From assembly GCA_050257855.1 (NCBI GenBank), contig JBLMXQ010000148.1, forward strand, positions 1 to 64,000: a stretch of DNA of 64,000 bases, written 5' to 3'. The position numbers and the translations under genes are program-made. This stretch comes from JBLMXQ01 sp050257855 (GTDB lineage: Bacteria > Acidobacteriota > Vicinamibacteria > Vicinamibacterales > CAVVIG01). Numbering within the stretch: the stretch's first letter is position 1; every line of letters starts with the position of its first letter. Shown one piece after another: positions 33,367 to 43,949 of the stretch. The notes beneath the pieces are model-generated. The model did not search any database. It was given only the letters and a program-made list of their open reading frames with translations, and was not told the origin of the DNA.

Positions 33367-34774
33367 GCGATCGGACTGCCCCTTCCCTCCAGGGCACCTC
33401 GCGCGGCATCGCCGCCGGGTAGGTCGCTGCGAGCGGCGACTTGCGGAAGACGCCGCGGTGCAGGCAGTAGTTCGTCCACACGCGGTTCCACAGGAAGGTG
33501 TGCCACGCGGCGTCCGGCGAGACGGTGTCGTGGGTTCGCCAGTAGATCTCGGCGACGTGCTCAGGGCGGAAGAACTGCAGCACCTCGACGTACCGCCGCA
33601 TCAGGCCGGCGCCGGTCACGTTCGGCATGCTCGTGACCGGGAACGCGAGCGTGTACTTCTCCCAGTCCTCCGGGTAGTTCTTGAACAGGATTCTCCCCTC
33701 GGCATCGAAGCGCGCGTAGTCGCGCGTCCCCGGCAGCGGCGTCAGGATCGTCGGATTCAGGCCGTCGAGCTCGATCTCCTCCGCGAATCCGAGGATGTCG
33801 GACACGATCGTGTCCATGTTCTGCGTGTCGATACCGAGGATGAACGAGCCGACCACGCCGATGCCGTGCCGGCGGATGCGCGCGACGTTCTCGCGGTAAT
33901 AGGCGAGGCCGCGCCGCTGCGACGTGCCGTCCTTGCGGATCAGCGTCAGGGACTTCGTGTCGGTGCTCTCCAGGCCGATGAAGACCCCCGCGCAGCCGGC
34001 CGCGCGCGCCAGCCGGGGCAGTTCGTCATCGTCTCCGAAATTGATGGTGACCTGCGTAATCCAGCGTTTGTCGAGCTGCGCGGCAGCCATGGCGCGGAAC
34101 AGGTCGAGGCAGCGCTGCTTCGCCCTGCGGGAGAACCCGTTCAGGTCGTCGTCGACGAAGATGATGTCGCGCTCGCGAATCGACGCGGCCTCCCGCACGA
34201 CATCGTCGATCTCGCGCATGCGGAACAGGCGGCCGTTGAACGCGGTCACCGAGCAGAAGGAGCAGTCCATCGGGCAGCCGCGCGACGTCTGTGCCGACGC
34301 GTACTCGTACGCGTACTTGCCGAAGATGGAGCGGTCGGGTCCGGGGTTCGGGACGGCCTGAAGACCGTCCCCGGCCGACGAGTACCTCGGCTGAAGACGG
34401 CCGCGCTCGACGTCGGCGATGACCCCGGGCCAGCCGCTCTCGCATTCGCCGATGAACAGGGCGTCGGCGTACCGCGCGGCTTCCTCCGGCACGAGCGACG
34501 CATGGATGCCGCCCATGACGACCGGGACGCCGCGCGCGCGGAACTGGGCGGCGATGCGGTAGGCGCGGGGCGCCTGCGTCGTGAACGCCGTCAGTCCGAC
34601 GAGATCAGCCTCGACGCCGGCGTAGTCGCGTTCGCCCTCGCACTGCTCGTCGATGAGCTCCACGTCCCAGTGCGGCGGCGTGGCCCCCGCCACGTACGCG
34701 AGCGCCAGCGGCTGCCACAGGTAGTCGCCGTACAACGACACCCGGTTGCGGGGGTTGATGAGGACGAGCTTCAT
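33323..34774 (-). CDS. B12-binding radical SAM protein
   Basis: A 483-residue cobalamin-binding radical SAM enzyme. Residues 1-130 form the B12-binding Rossmann domain (KLVLINPRNRVSLYGD, GLTAFTTQAPRAYRIA, VVMGGIHASLVPEEA). The [4Fe-4S] motif is CPMDCSFC in SRGCPMDCSFCSVTAFNG, followed by IIFVDDDLNGFSRRAK, FIGLESTD and LTPLPGTRDYARF, all typical. Members methylate unreactive carbons or cyclise and oxidise lipids; hopanoid methylases are examples. It leads straight out of the serine palmitoyltransferase gene with a 4-base overlap, so it is probably translated with it and may modify the sphingoid chain. Oddly, it carries an in-frame copy of the genomic palindrome at 34350, encoding part of GDGLQAVPNPG between the two domains. 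Confidence 0.86.
   Translation of the reverse strand: MKLVLINPRNRVSLYGDYLWQPLALAYVAGATPPHWDVELIDEQCEGERDYAGVEADLVGLTAFTTQAPRAYRIAAQFRARGVPVVMGGIHASLVPEEAARYADALFIGECESGWPGVIADVERGRLQPRYSSAGDGLQAVPNPGPDRSIFGKYAYEYASAQTSRGCPMDCSFCSVTAFNGRLFRMREIDDVVREAASIRERDIIFVDDDLNGFSRRAKQRCLDLFRAMAAAQLDKRWITQVTINFGDDDELPRLARAAGCAGVFIGLESTDTKSLTLIRKDGTSQRRGLAYYRENVARIRRHGIGVVGSFILGIDTQNMDTIVSDILGFAEEIELDGLNPTILTPLPGTRDYARFDAEGRILFKNYPEDWEKYTLAFPVTSMPNVTGAGLMRRYVEVLQFFRPEHVAEIYWRTHDTVSPDAAWHTFLWNRVWTNYCLHRGVFRKSPLAATYPAAMPREVPWREGAVRSPTTILPACTNSASA
34350..34371. repeat. Palindromic repeat copy inside a coding region
   Basis: GGGACGG-CCTGAAGA-CCGTCCC matches the intergenic palindrome family, but lies inside the B12-radical SAM gene. 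It is read in frame on the minus strand as the GDGLQAVPN stretch of the interdomain linker. Confidence 0.75.
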
Positions 34775-35963
34775 GCCGCCGCTTCGATCACCGCCAGGCG
34801 GCGGCCGACCGCCTCGAAGATCGCGAGCGCGCGCTCGATGTGCTCCGGCGTGTGGGCGGCGGAATAGCTCGTGCGCAGGAGGCACGCCTCGGGCCGGCAC
34901 GCGGGCGGCAGAACGATGTTCACGTACAGGCCGGCCTCGAGCAGGGCCTTCCAGACCTCCACGGTCCGTTCGGCGGCGCCGATCTGAATCGGCACGACCG
35001 GCGATTCGGTCGCGCCGATCTTGAAGCCGAGCCGCGTCAGACCCGCCCGGACGCGGTGCACGTTCTCCCAGAGCCGCTGGCGCAGCGTCCGATCGCGGCG
35101 GACCACGCCCAGCGCCGCGCGGACCCCGGCGATGTTCGACGGCGATCCGGACGCCGTGAACACGTACGAGCGGGCGGCGAAGTGCAACAGCTTCAGCGCC
35201 GCGTGATGGGACACGCAGAACCCGCCGACGCCGGCAAGCGTCTTCGAGAACGTCCCGACGACGAAGTCCACCTGGTCGAGGACGCCCTGCGCTTCGGCGC
35301 AGCCCAGGCCGCGCTCGCCGTACGCGCCGAACGAGTGCGCTTCGTCGACGAGGAGGTACGCGCCGGCCTTGCGGCACACCGCCACGATGTCGGCCAGCGG
35401 CGCCGTGTCGCCGCCGATCGAATAGAGCCCCTCGACCACCACCAGCGAGCGCCGTCCGTCGCGTTGCGCGCGCAGCTTGCGCGCCAGATCGGCCGCCGAA
35501 TTGTGCCGGAACACGAACGTGGTCGCGCCGCTCAGGCGGGCGCCGTCGTAGATGCTCGCGTGGCTCTCCACGTCCGCGATCACGACGTCGTCGGGGCCGC
35601 AGAGGCCGGCGATCACGCCCAGATTCGCCTGATACCCCGTCGTGAAGACCATCGCGTGCGCCTTGCCGTAGAACGCTGCGAACTCCCGCTCGAGCTCACG
35701 GTGCATGGCGAACGTCCCGTTCGCGGCCCGCGAGCCGGTCGTGGCCGAGCCGTAGGTGTCGAGCGCCGCGTGCGCGGCGGCCAGGACCTCCGGATGAAAG
35801 CTGAGGCCGAAGTAGTTGTTCGAGCCGCACATGAGCGTGGGCCGTCCCTCGACCACCACCTCGCAAGGCGTGCGGGCCTCGTCGACAACGGTGTCGAACG
35901 GAACGGCTCCGTTGCCGAACGCGCGCAGCCGGTCGGCAATCGGCGTCAGCTTGTCCAGCAGGT

Positions 35964-35967
<4 letters not shown>
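34771..35967 (-). CDS. spt: Serine palmitoyltransferase (alpha-oxoamine synthase)
   Basis: A 398-residue PLP enzyme of the alpha-oxoamine synthase family, committing serine and an acyl thioester to 3-ketosphinganine. The Schiff-base lysine is Lys242 in VGTFSKTLAGVGGFCVSHH; His136 in VESHASIYD and the DEAH pair Asp208/His211 complete the PLP site. All four are offset by exactly 23 from the Lys265, His159, Asp231 and His234 that I recall for the Sphingomonas enzyme. GTFSK rather than the GTLGK type of BioF/Kbl, plus RSYVFTAS and AGLYVNIVLPPA, favour serine palmitoyltransferase. It is soluble, with no transmembrane anchor. It is translationally coupled to the acyl-AMP ligase (ATGA) and the B12-radical SAM gene, consistent with an ACP-bound acyl donor. 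Confidence 0.86.
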
Positions 35968-37642
<1,675 letters not shown>

Positions 37643-37646
<4 letters not shown>

Positions 37647-37945
37647 GACGCCGACTCCTGCCGTGCCGCCAGGCCGCGGATCTCGTCCACGACCTGACCG
37701 ACCGTGCGGATGTGCGTGAGGTCGTTCAGGGGGACAGCGACGCCGAAGTGGTCCTCCAGCTCGCCGACCAGCTCGAGCACCTGCAGAGAATCGAAGCCTA
37801 GATCGGCCAGCAATTCGCTGTCGGGCGCCGGGTTGATCGGCCGGCGGCTGATACGTTTCAGGATGGCGATGATGTCGTCTTCGAATCGATCGGACAAGTT
37901 GGATGAACCGTCGCCCGGCGCGGGCACTTCGCAGCCGGGTGTCAT
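37643..37945 (-). CDS. Acyl carrier protein of the sphingolipid locus (AcpR-like)
   Basis: A 100-residue acyl carrier protein. The phosphopantetheine attachment is Ser53 in DLGFDSLQVLELVGELED; the rest of the domain (DRFEDDIIAILKRI, FGVAVPLNDLTHIRTVGQVV) fits the four-helix fold. The first 18 residues are a polar extension and the true start may be further in. It is the first gene of the minus-strand block ACP, acyl-AMP ligase, serine palmitoyltransferase, B12-radical SAM. Its place next to the ligase suggests that serine palmitoyltransferase uses acyl-ACP rather than acyl-CoA, as proposed for Caulobacter. A 189-base divergent region separates it from the glycosyltransferase gene. Confidence 0.88.
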
Positions 37946-38134
37946 GAGCAGGCCGGGCAGAGCAATGTACTATGCATTCTGCCACAGGTGCCCCGGGAAG
38001 GCGGGTGCGCACGCCGGGAGGGCGGGGGGCGACGGGGATGGACGGGGCGCCGAACAGCCGGCGCAGCGCGCCCCGCCGCCCGGCCCGTCGTGCCGGCGGC
38101 GCCTGCCCGATCCGGCCGGCCCGCCGGCTCGATC

Positions 38135-39250
38135 ATGCACATTGCGATCGACTGCCGCTACGTGCGCGAGCGGCCCAGCGGCATCGGGACCTACGTCGAG
38201 GCGCTCGTCGCGCGCCTGCCGGCTCTCGCGCCGTCCGACGTGTTCCTGGTGTGGGCGCACGCGCGTGCGCCGCACCCGCTGTCGCGCGCGGGCAACGTCC
38301 GGGAAGCGGTCGTGCCGATCGAGCCCAACTCTCTCTGGACGATCCTGTTCGCCGGGCGGTACGCGTCGTTCGCCGGTGTCGACGTCTTCCACGGCGCGCA
38401 CAACCTGCTCCCCAGGCGGCTGCCGTGTCCCGGCGTGGTCACCCTCCACGATGTCCTGCCAATCGAACATCCGGATCTCGATCGCCGCGGGTTCGTGAAG
38501 GACCGCTACTACCCGCGCGCGGTCGGCTGCGCACTTCGTCACGCGGCGCGCATCATCGTGACGACTGGCGCGACCGCCGATCGCCTTCGCACGCTCGTTC
38601 CCGGCACGGCGCCGCGCACGCGAGTGGTGCCGCTGGCCGCGGGCGGGGAATTCCGGCCGCCAGCGGATCCCGCGGCGGCCCGCACGCGCGCCGCCTCCCT
38701 CGTCGGCGCCGGTCCGTTCGTGCTCGTGGTCGGGCAGCACAGTGCGACGAAGCGGCACGAAGCGGCCGTGCGGGCGTTTGCCTCCCACGTCGCGGCGCCG
38801 TGGCGGCTCGTGCTCGTCGAGCGCCAGACCGCTCGCGATCCGCTTGCCGCGCTCGCGCGCCGGCTGGGCATCAGCGATCGCATAGTGTGGCTGCCGCACG
38901 TCAGTCGTCCCGATCTCGTCATGCTTCTGCAGACGGCCGCCGCGCTGCTGCAGCCGTCGGTCTACGAAGGCTTTGGTCTGCCGGTCGTCGAGGCGATGGC
39001 GTGCGGCTGCCCGGTAGTGGCAAGCGATCTGCCGACGCTTCGGGAGGTCATCGGGGAGGCAGGCCTCCTGGTGCCGGTCGGCGACGTCGACGGCTTCGGC
39101 CGCGCCGCAGCAGCCCTGATTGCGTCGCCGGGCCGCCGCGAGGAATTGCGGGAGCGGGGAATCGCCCGCGCGGCGGCGTTCTCGTGGGATCGCTGCGCGC
39201 GCGAGACGCTCGCGGTGTACCGCGAGGCGGCGGAGCAGCCGGCATCGTAA
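38135..39250 (+). CDS. GT4-type glycosyltransferase
   Basis: A 371-residue GT-B fold glycosyltransferase. The start at 38135 opens with HIAIDCRYVRERPSGIGTYV, the usual N-terminal acceptor-domain signature of GT4 mannosyl/glucosyltransferases. The donor half shows FVLVVGQHSATKRHEAAV and the E-x7-E motif in YEGFGLPVVEAMACGCPV. No membrane helix is evident; it is probably a peripheral protein at the inner face of the membrane. It begins a three-gene plus-strand block with a nucleotidyltransferase and flippase, suggesting transfer of a sugar to a lipid that is then flipped. The sugar and acceptor are unknown; the ceramide made by the neighbouring genes is the attractive candidate. Confidence 0.88.
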   Translation: MHIAIDCRYVRERPSGIGTYVEALVARLPALAPSDVFLVWAHARAPHPLSRAGNVREAVVPIEPNSLWTILFAGRYASFAGVDVFHGAHNLLPRRLPCPGVVTLHDVLPIEHPDLDRRGFVKDRYYPRAVGCALRHAARIIVTTGATADRLRTLVPGTAPRTRVVPLAAGGEFRPPADPAAARTRAASLVGAGPFVLVVGQHSATKRHEAAVRAFASHVAAPWRLVLVERQTARDPLAALARRLGISDRIVWLPHVSRPDLVMLLQTAAALLQPSVYEGFGLPVVEAMACGCPVVASDLPTLREVIGEAGLLVPVGDVDGFGRAAAALIASPGRREELRERGIARAAAFSWDRCARETLAVYREAAEQPAS

Positions 39251-39301
39251 GAGGCCGCGCGGCGACCTGCCGGAGGCGGCGCCACGCACACTTCGGATAA
39301 G

Positions 39302-40060
39302 ATGCGAACCATGCCCGGATCCGGCATCAGCCAGACGGTCATTCTCGCGGCGGGACTGGGATCGCGCCTGGCCGGCGCCGAAGCCGGCACGCCCAAGCCC
39401 CTGCACACGGTCGCGGGCCTGCCGCTCGTCGTGCACGCGCTCGCTCACGCCCGTGCCTCCGGATGCGACGAGGCGGTCATCGTCATCGGACACGAGGGCG
39501 CGCGCGTCAGGCAGGCGGTGGAGGCGCTCGACGGAGGGCTTGCCGTCCGGTTCGTCGAGAATCCCGATCCGACGACGCCGAATGGCGAGTCGCTGCTCGT
39601 CGCCGAGCCGTACACGCGCGAGCGGTTCTATCTCCAGATGGTCGACCATCTGTTTGCGGCGCCGGTGCTCCTGCAGCTCCCCTTCTCCATTCCGACGCCT
39701 GATGCCCGGACGGTCGGCAGCCTGCTCGTCGACCGCGCACCCGGGCCCGAGCTCGATCTGGCGGACGCGACGAAGGTGCGCCTCGAAGGCGATCGGGTGA
39801 CGGCCATCGGCAAGGCCGTGGAGCCGTGGGACGCGATCGATGCCGGCTGCTTCGCGCTGACGCGCGGAGTCTTCGACGCGCTGCGCGGCGTCTCGCCGCC
39901 GGAGCCGCGGACCGTGTCGTCGGCGATGCGGCAGCTGGCGGCGCGCCGCGCGCTCGCGTTCGCCGACCTTGGATCCGTGCGGTGGGTGGACGTCGACACG
40001 CCGGCCGATCGGGAGACGGCCGAGCGGCTGCTGCTGACCGCCGCCGGCCGGGGCGTGTGA
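39302..40060 (+). CDS. Nucleotidyltransferase, inositol-phosphate cytidylyltransferase-like
   Basis: A 252-residue nucleotidyltransferase. The nucleotide loop VILAAGLGSRLAG with KPLHTVAGLPLVVHAL closely resembles the cytidylyltransferase half of IPCT-DIPPS enzymes, and the C-terminal SVRWVDVDTPADRETAERLL matches the same fold. It probably makes a CDP-activated polyol, which one of the three CDP-alcohol phosphotransferases nearby would use. The ATG at 39302 overlaps a -10-like TAAGAT (39298-39303); the second ATG at 39311 sits 7 bases after it and may be the real, leaderless start. The stop overlaps the flippase GTG by 4 bases. Confidence 0.85.
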   Translation: MRTMPGSGISQTVILAAGLGSRLAGAEAGTPKPLHTVAGLPLVVHALAHARASGCDEAVIVIGHEGARVRQAVEALDGGLAVRFVENPDPTTPNGESLLVAEPYTRERFYLQMVDHLFAAPVLLQLPFSIPTPDARTVGSLLVDRAPGPELDLADATKVRLEGDRVTAIGKAVEPWDAIDAGCFALTRGVFDALRGVSPPEPRTVSSAMRQLAARRALAFADLGSVRWVDVDTPADRETAERLLLTAAGRGV

Positions 40061-41592
40061 CCGCCGAGCGCCCCGGCGGGACGACTCCGGGCGGCGAGAT
40101 GGCCCGGGGCGCCGCCGTGAACACGGCGGCGATGCTCGCCTCGAACTTCCGCGGCATCTTCACGTTCCTCGTCGCGCGCCTGCTGGGCGCCGCCGTCCTG
40201 GGCACCTTCTCGGTCGCCTGGGCGGCGATGGATCTCGTCAGCAAGGTCGGGACGCTGGGGCTCGACAACGCGGCGACCACGCTCATCGCGCGCGCGGAAG
40301 CGCTCGGCGAAGCCGATCGCGGCCGCCGACTGTTCCTGGCCGCGATCGGCGTCTCGCTCGCGGCGAACGTCGTCGTGGCGGCCGCATGCACGTTTGCCAT
40401 CCGCTCGCTGGGCGTCCGGCTCGGCGGGCCGCCGGCCGTCCTCGATGCGCTCGCCGTGCTCGTCTGGGCGATGCCCGGCGTCGCGTTGTACCGGGTGAGC
40501 ACGGCCGCCTCGCGCGGCAGGAAGGTGATGCGCCACGATCTCTACTCGCGCGGCCTCACCGAGACGACCGCGACGACGCTGGCGTTCGTGGCGCTCTTCG
40601 CGCTCGGCTTCCGCACGTATGCGCCCGAAGTGGCCGCTGTCGCGGGAACCGGGGCGTCGGGGCTCGTCGCGTGCGCCCTCGCCGCGTCGCTCTTCCGGCG
40701 TTCGCCGGGGCGCGCCGCCGCCGCCACGCTCGCCGACGAGGCGCGCGCGCTCGTCGCGTACTCCGCGCCCATCGGCGGCTACCAGCTGCTCAACGCGTTC
40801 ATCGTCCGGATCGACGTCATCATGCTCGGCTGGTTCGTCGGACGCGTGCCGGGCGTGACGTTGACGTCGGTCGGCATCTACGCGGCCGCCGTCGAGGTGG
40901 CGAGCGGGCTCCGCAAGGTCAACCAGTCGTTCACGCCCATCTTCACGCCGGTCGTCGCGGGCGCCACCGCGGCCGGCGACGTGCGGCTCGCGGCGGAGCA
41001 GTATCGGCGGCTGGCGCGCTGGATGCTGGCGATCCTGCTGCCGCTCGTCGGCGTCATGACGTTCGGCGGCGGCGCGATCCTCGCAATCTACGGCTCCGCC
41101 TTCCGCCAGGGTGCGCCGTGGCTCGCGGTCGTGGCCGCGGCCTGCGCGACGAACGCGTTCGTCGGCCTCGGCGAAATCGTGATCATGGTGCAGCGGCCGG
41201 CGCTGAACCTGCTGAACTCCGCCGTGACGTGCGCTGTCGGCGTCGGCGCGAATCTCTGGCTCATCCCACACGTCGGCATGATGGGGGCGGCGATCGGGAT
41301 CCTGCTGCCGTACGTGCTGCAGGGCGTGCTGCGCGGGGCGGAGCTGCGCCTCGTATTCGGCTGGCGCGGACCGGGACGGGGGCTGCGCCGGCCGATCGCG
41401 GCCGCGGCGTTCGCGGCAGTGCCTGCTGCGGTCTGCCGGCTGCTCTGGGGCGACGTGCCCGGGCAGCTCGCGTCGGCGGCGTTGTTCGTCGCCGCGTACC
41501 TGGGCGCGTGGTGGCGCCTCGGCCTCGAGGAAGACGATCGCGCGACCCTGGCGGAGCTGACGGGACGATCGGCTGTCAAGCCTGCGGCCTGA
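40057..41592 (+). CDS. MATE/Wzx-type lipid-linked oligosaccharide flippase
   Basis: A 511-residue polytopic membrane protein of the polysaccharide-export/MVF superfamily. Twelve to fourteen hydrophobic segments are visible. NTAAMLASNFRGIFTFLVAR and GAAVLGTFSVAWAAMDLVSK at the N terminus are typical of the Wzx first helices, and YSAPIGGYQLLNAFIVRID is the mid-protein repeat of that pattern. The GTG start at 40057 lies within the stop of the nucleotidyltransferase. Such proteins flip lipid-bound sugars or lipids across the inner membrane. Being the last gene of the glycosyltransferase block, it is a good candidate for moving the finished glycolipid outward. Confidence 0.87.
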   Translation: MTAERPGGTTPGGEMARGAAVNTAAMLASNFRGIFTFLVARLLGAAVLGTFSVAWAAMDLVSKVGTLGLDNAATTLIARAEALGEADRGRRLFLAAIGVSLAANVVVAAACTFAIRSLGVRLGGPPAVLDALAVLVWAMPGVALYRVSTAASRGRKVMRHDLYSRGLTETTATTLAFVALFALGFRTYAPEVAAVAGTGASGLVACALAASLFRRSPGRAAAATLADEARALVAYSAPIGGYQLLNAFIVRIDVIMLGWFVGRVPGVTLTSVGIYAAAVEVASGLRKVNQSFTPIFTPVVAGATAAGDVRLAAEQYRRLARWMLAILLPLVGVMTFGGGAILAIYGSAFRQGAPWLAVVAAACATNAFVGLGEIVIMVQRPALNLLNSAVTCAVGVGANLWLIPHVGMMGAAIGILLPYVLQGVLRGAELRLVFGWRGPGRGLRRPIAAAAFAAVPAAVCRLLWGDVPGQLASAALFVAAYLGAWWRLGLEEDDRATLAELTGRSAVKPAA

Positions 41593-41684
41593 GCAGGATT
41601 CGGCAGAGGCCTGTCGCCGGTCTTCTGGTCGCTGATGATCGTCGCGTCGGTGAAGTACGGGCACCGAAGCACCCGGCGCGGGTT

Positions 41685-41706
41685 TAGAATGCGCCGACCA
41701 GGAGGT
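41685..41706 (+). promoter_or_regulatory. -10 element and Shine-Dalgarno of the S9 peptidase gene
   Basis: TAGAAT at 41685-41690 is a likely -10 hexamer, and AGGAGGT at 41700-41706 is an almost perfect Shine-Dalgarno 7 bases before ATG 41714. This selects 41714 over a GTG at 41705 that lies inside the ribosome site. It contrasts with the leaderless arrangement at 3293 and 12173. Confidence 0.55.
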
Positions 41707-41713
41707 GGGTGTG

Positions 41714-43807
41714 ATGTCTTGCAGACGTCGTCGATTTCTTCGAGGGCTGCTCGCGGCGGCGGTGCTCGGCGCGGCGCTGGCTGCCCAGTCGTCCCTGCGC
41801 GCGCAGGAGACCGCCTCTCCGAACCGGCTGACGACCGATCACTACTTCGACCTGGAACGCGTCAGCGATGCGCAGATCGCCCCCGACGGCAGGCGGATCG
41901 TCTATACGCGCCAGCACGTCAACGTGCTCGCGGACAAGTGGGAATCCGAGCTGTGGATCCTCGACGCGGACGGCACCGGGCACCGCTTCTTCGCGAAGGG
42001 CTCCGGCGCGCAGTGGTCGCCCGACGGCAAACGGATCATGTACCTCGCGGAAGGCGAGCCGGAGGGGACGCAGATCTTCGTCAAGTGGGTCGACGTCGAC
42101 GGGCCGGCCACGCAGGTGACGCACGTCACCGAGGCGCCGCGCGGTCCGCGCTGGTCGCCTGACGGGAAATCGATCGCGTTCTCGATGTTCGTTCCGGAGC
42201 GGACGTCGATGCCGATCAGCATGCCGCACGAGCCGAAGGGCGCGAAGTGGACGCCGGCGCCCCGCATGATCGACACGCTGCATTACCGGCAGGATCGCGT
42301 CGGCTTCCTCGAGGACGGCTACACCCACCTGTTCGTCGTGGCGGCCGACGGCGGCACGCCGCGACAGCTGACGCAGGGCAGGTGGAACGTCGGCGCGGGC
42401 GAGCTCCGCGGCGGCGCGTCGATCGCGTGGACGCCCGACAGCAAGACGATCCTCTTCGACGGGCTGAACGCACCCGACGCCGATCTGCAGTATCAGAAGT
42501 CGCGCCTCTACGCCGTGGACGTCGGGTCGGATGCCGTGCGCGACATCATCGCGAAGCCGGGCGACTGGAGCCGGCCCGCCGTTTCGCCGGATGGCAGGCT
42601 CGTCGCGTTCAGCGGCTTCGAGCCATCCAGCCACACGAACACCGTCAGCGATCTGTGGGTGGCTGCCCTCGACGGCAGCGGCATGCGGAACATCAGCGGC
42701 GGCTTCGATCGCGATCCGGCGAACGCGCACTGGGCCGCCGACGGCAGCGGCCTGTATTTCTCCGCGCAGGACCGCGGATCCCAGAACACGTACTTCGCCG
42801 CCGTCACCGGCGGCGTCAAGCCGGTCACCAGCGGCACGCACGTGCTCACCTTCGACTCGGTATCGAAGGACCTGGTCGCGGCCGGCACGATCAGCGACCC
42901 CGATCATCCTCAGGACGTCGTCCGCTACAGCCTTCGGCAGCCGCAGCAGATCGCGAAGCTCACGGACGACAACGGCGACCTGCTGGCCGGCAAGCAGCTG
43001 GCGAAGACCGAGGAGCTCTGGTACACCTCGTCGGGCAACACGAGAGTCCAGGGCTGGGTCGTCACGCCACCGGATTTCGATGCATCGAAGAAGTACCCGC
43101 TCATCCTCGAGATTCACGGCGGCCCGTTCGCGATGTACTCGGTCGCGTTCAACTACATGTTCCAGAACTTCGCGGCCAATGACTTCGTCGTGCTCTACGT
43201 GAACCCGCGCGGCAGCACCGGCTACGGCGGAGCGTTCTCGAACGGGATCGACCACAACTACCCCGGACCGGACTACGACGATCTGATGGCGGGCGTCGAT
43301 GCCGTGGTCGGCAAGGGCTACATCGATCAGACGCGGCTGTACGTCTCGGGCTGCAGCGGCGGCGGCGTCCTCTCGAGCTGGGTCATCGGTCACACGGACC
43401 GGTTCGCGGCCGCGGCCGTGCGATGTCCCGTCATCGACTGGCTCAGCTTCGCGGGCCACACCGACATTCCGCTGTTCACGTACAGCTTCTTCGACAAGCC
43501 GTTCTGGGAGGACCCGCAGCCGTGGCTCGCGCACTCCTCGCTGATGTCGGTCGGCAAGGTGACGACGCCGACGCTGCTGATGACGGGCGTGCTGGATCGG
43601 CGGACGCCGATGCCGCAGAGCGAGGAGTTCTACGCGGCGCTGAAGATGCGCGGCGTGCCGACGACGCTGCTGCAGTTCAACGGCGAATTCCACGGCACCG
43701 GCTCGAAGCCGTCGAACTTCGTTCGAACGCAGCTGTACATGATGAGCTGGTTCAACAAGTACACGCGGTCTGCCGGAGGAAAGGTGACACAGACGGCGTC
43801 ACGCTAG
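41714..43807 (+). CDS. Exported S9-family prolyl oligopeptidase-like peptidase
   Basis: A 697-residue serine peptidase of family S9 (acylaminoacyl/dipeptidyl-peptidase-like). The N terminus SCRRRRFLRGLLAAAVLGAALA is a signal sequence with Tat-like arginines, so it is exported. Residues 40-430 form the beta-propeller (WSPDGKRIMYLAEGEPEG, WTPDSKTILFDG and similar WD-like blades). The alpha/beta-hydrolase domain begins near 450, with PLILEIHGGPFAMYS as the oxyanion region, Ser548 in the nucleophile elbow SGCSGGGVLSSW, an Asp in GVLDRRTPMPQSEE and a His in NGEFHGTGSKP. The catalytic triad is thus complete. The gene is transcribed alone, with its own promoter and a strong hairpin downstream at 43815. 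Confidence 0.92.
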   Translation: MSCRRRRFLRGLLAAAVLGAALAAQSSLRAQETASPNRLTTDHYFDLERVSDAQIAPDGRRIVYTRQHVNVLADKWESELWILDADGTGHRFFAKGSGAQWSPDGKRIMYLAEGEPEGTQIFVKWVDVDGPATQVTHVTEAPRGPRWSPDGKSIAFSMFVPERTSMPISMPHEPKGAKWTPAPRMIDTLHYRQDRVGFLEDGYTHLFVVAADGGTPRQLTQGRWNVGAGELRGGASIAWTPDSKTILFDGLNAPDADLQYQKSRLYAVDVGSDAVRDIIAKPGDWSRPAVSPDGRLVAFSGFEPSSHTNTVSDLWVAALDGSGMRNISGGFDRDPANAHWAADGSGLYFSAQDRGSQNTYFAAVTGGVKPVTSGTHVLTFDSVSKDLVAAGTISDPDHPQDVVRYSLRQPQQIAKLTDDNGDLLAGKQLAKTEELWYTSSGNTRVQGWVVTPPDFDASKKYPLILEIHGGPFAMYSVAFNYMFQNFAANDFVVLYVNPRGSTGYGGAFSNGIDHNYPGPDYDDLMAGVDAVVGKGYIDQTRLYVSGCSGGGVLSSWVIGHTDRFAAAAVRCPVIDWLSFAGHTDIPLFTYSFFDKPFWEDPQPWLAHSSLMSVGKVTTPTLLMTGVLDRRTPMPQSEEFYAALKMRGVPTTLLQFNGEFHGTGSKPSNFVRTQLYMMSWFNKYTRSAGGKVTQTASR

Positions 43808-43814
43808 GGGCTGG

Positions 43815-43860
43815 GGGCTCGGGGCTGGGACGTGACTCCTCGGCCCCGAGCCCTTTCTTT
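43815..43860 (+). terminator. Candidate intrinsic terminator after the S9 peptidase gene
   Basis: GGGCTCGGGGC at 43815-43825 pairs perfectly with GCCCCGAGCCC at 43843-43853 (11 base pairs, 17-base loop) and is followed by TTTCTTT. It starts 8 bases after the stop codon. The loop is long and the T-run interrupted, but position and stem strength suit a terminator. Confidence 0.55.
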
Positions 43861-43949
43861 CCTCACGTCCCACCTTCCAGCTATACTTCCCGCGCGGCAG
43901 TGGGGCGCTGCCGTTCCTCGACTCCCGGCAAGGCGTCCGGAGAATCCTG

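Noticed and set aside
37964..37978. Imperfect dyad AATGTACTATGCATT in the divergent region between the ACP and glycosyltransferase genes, considered as an operator
   Set aside because: The symmetry is short and imperfect and no regulator is adjacent; it may simply contain overlapping -10 elements.
39628..41664. A 678-residue minus-strand open frame opposite the flippase
   Set aside because: Extremely Arg/Glu/Asp-rich with no hydrophobic core, while the opposite strand encodes a clear polytopic membrane protein.
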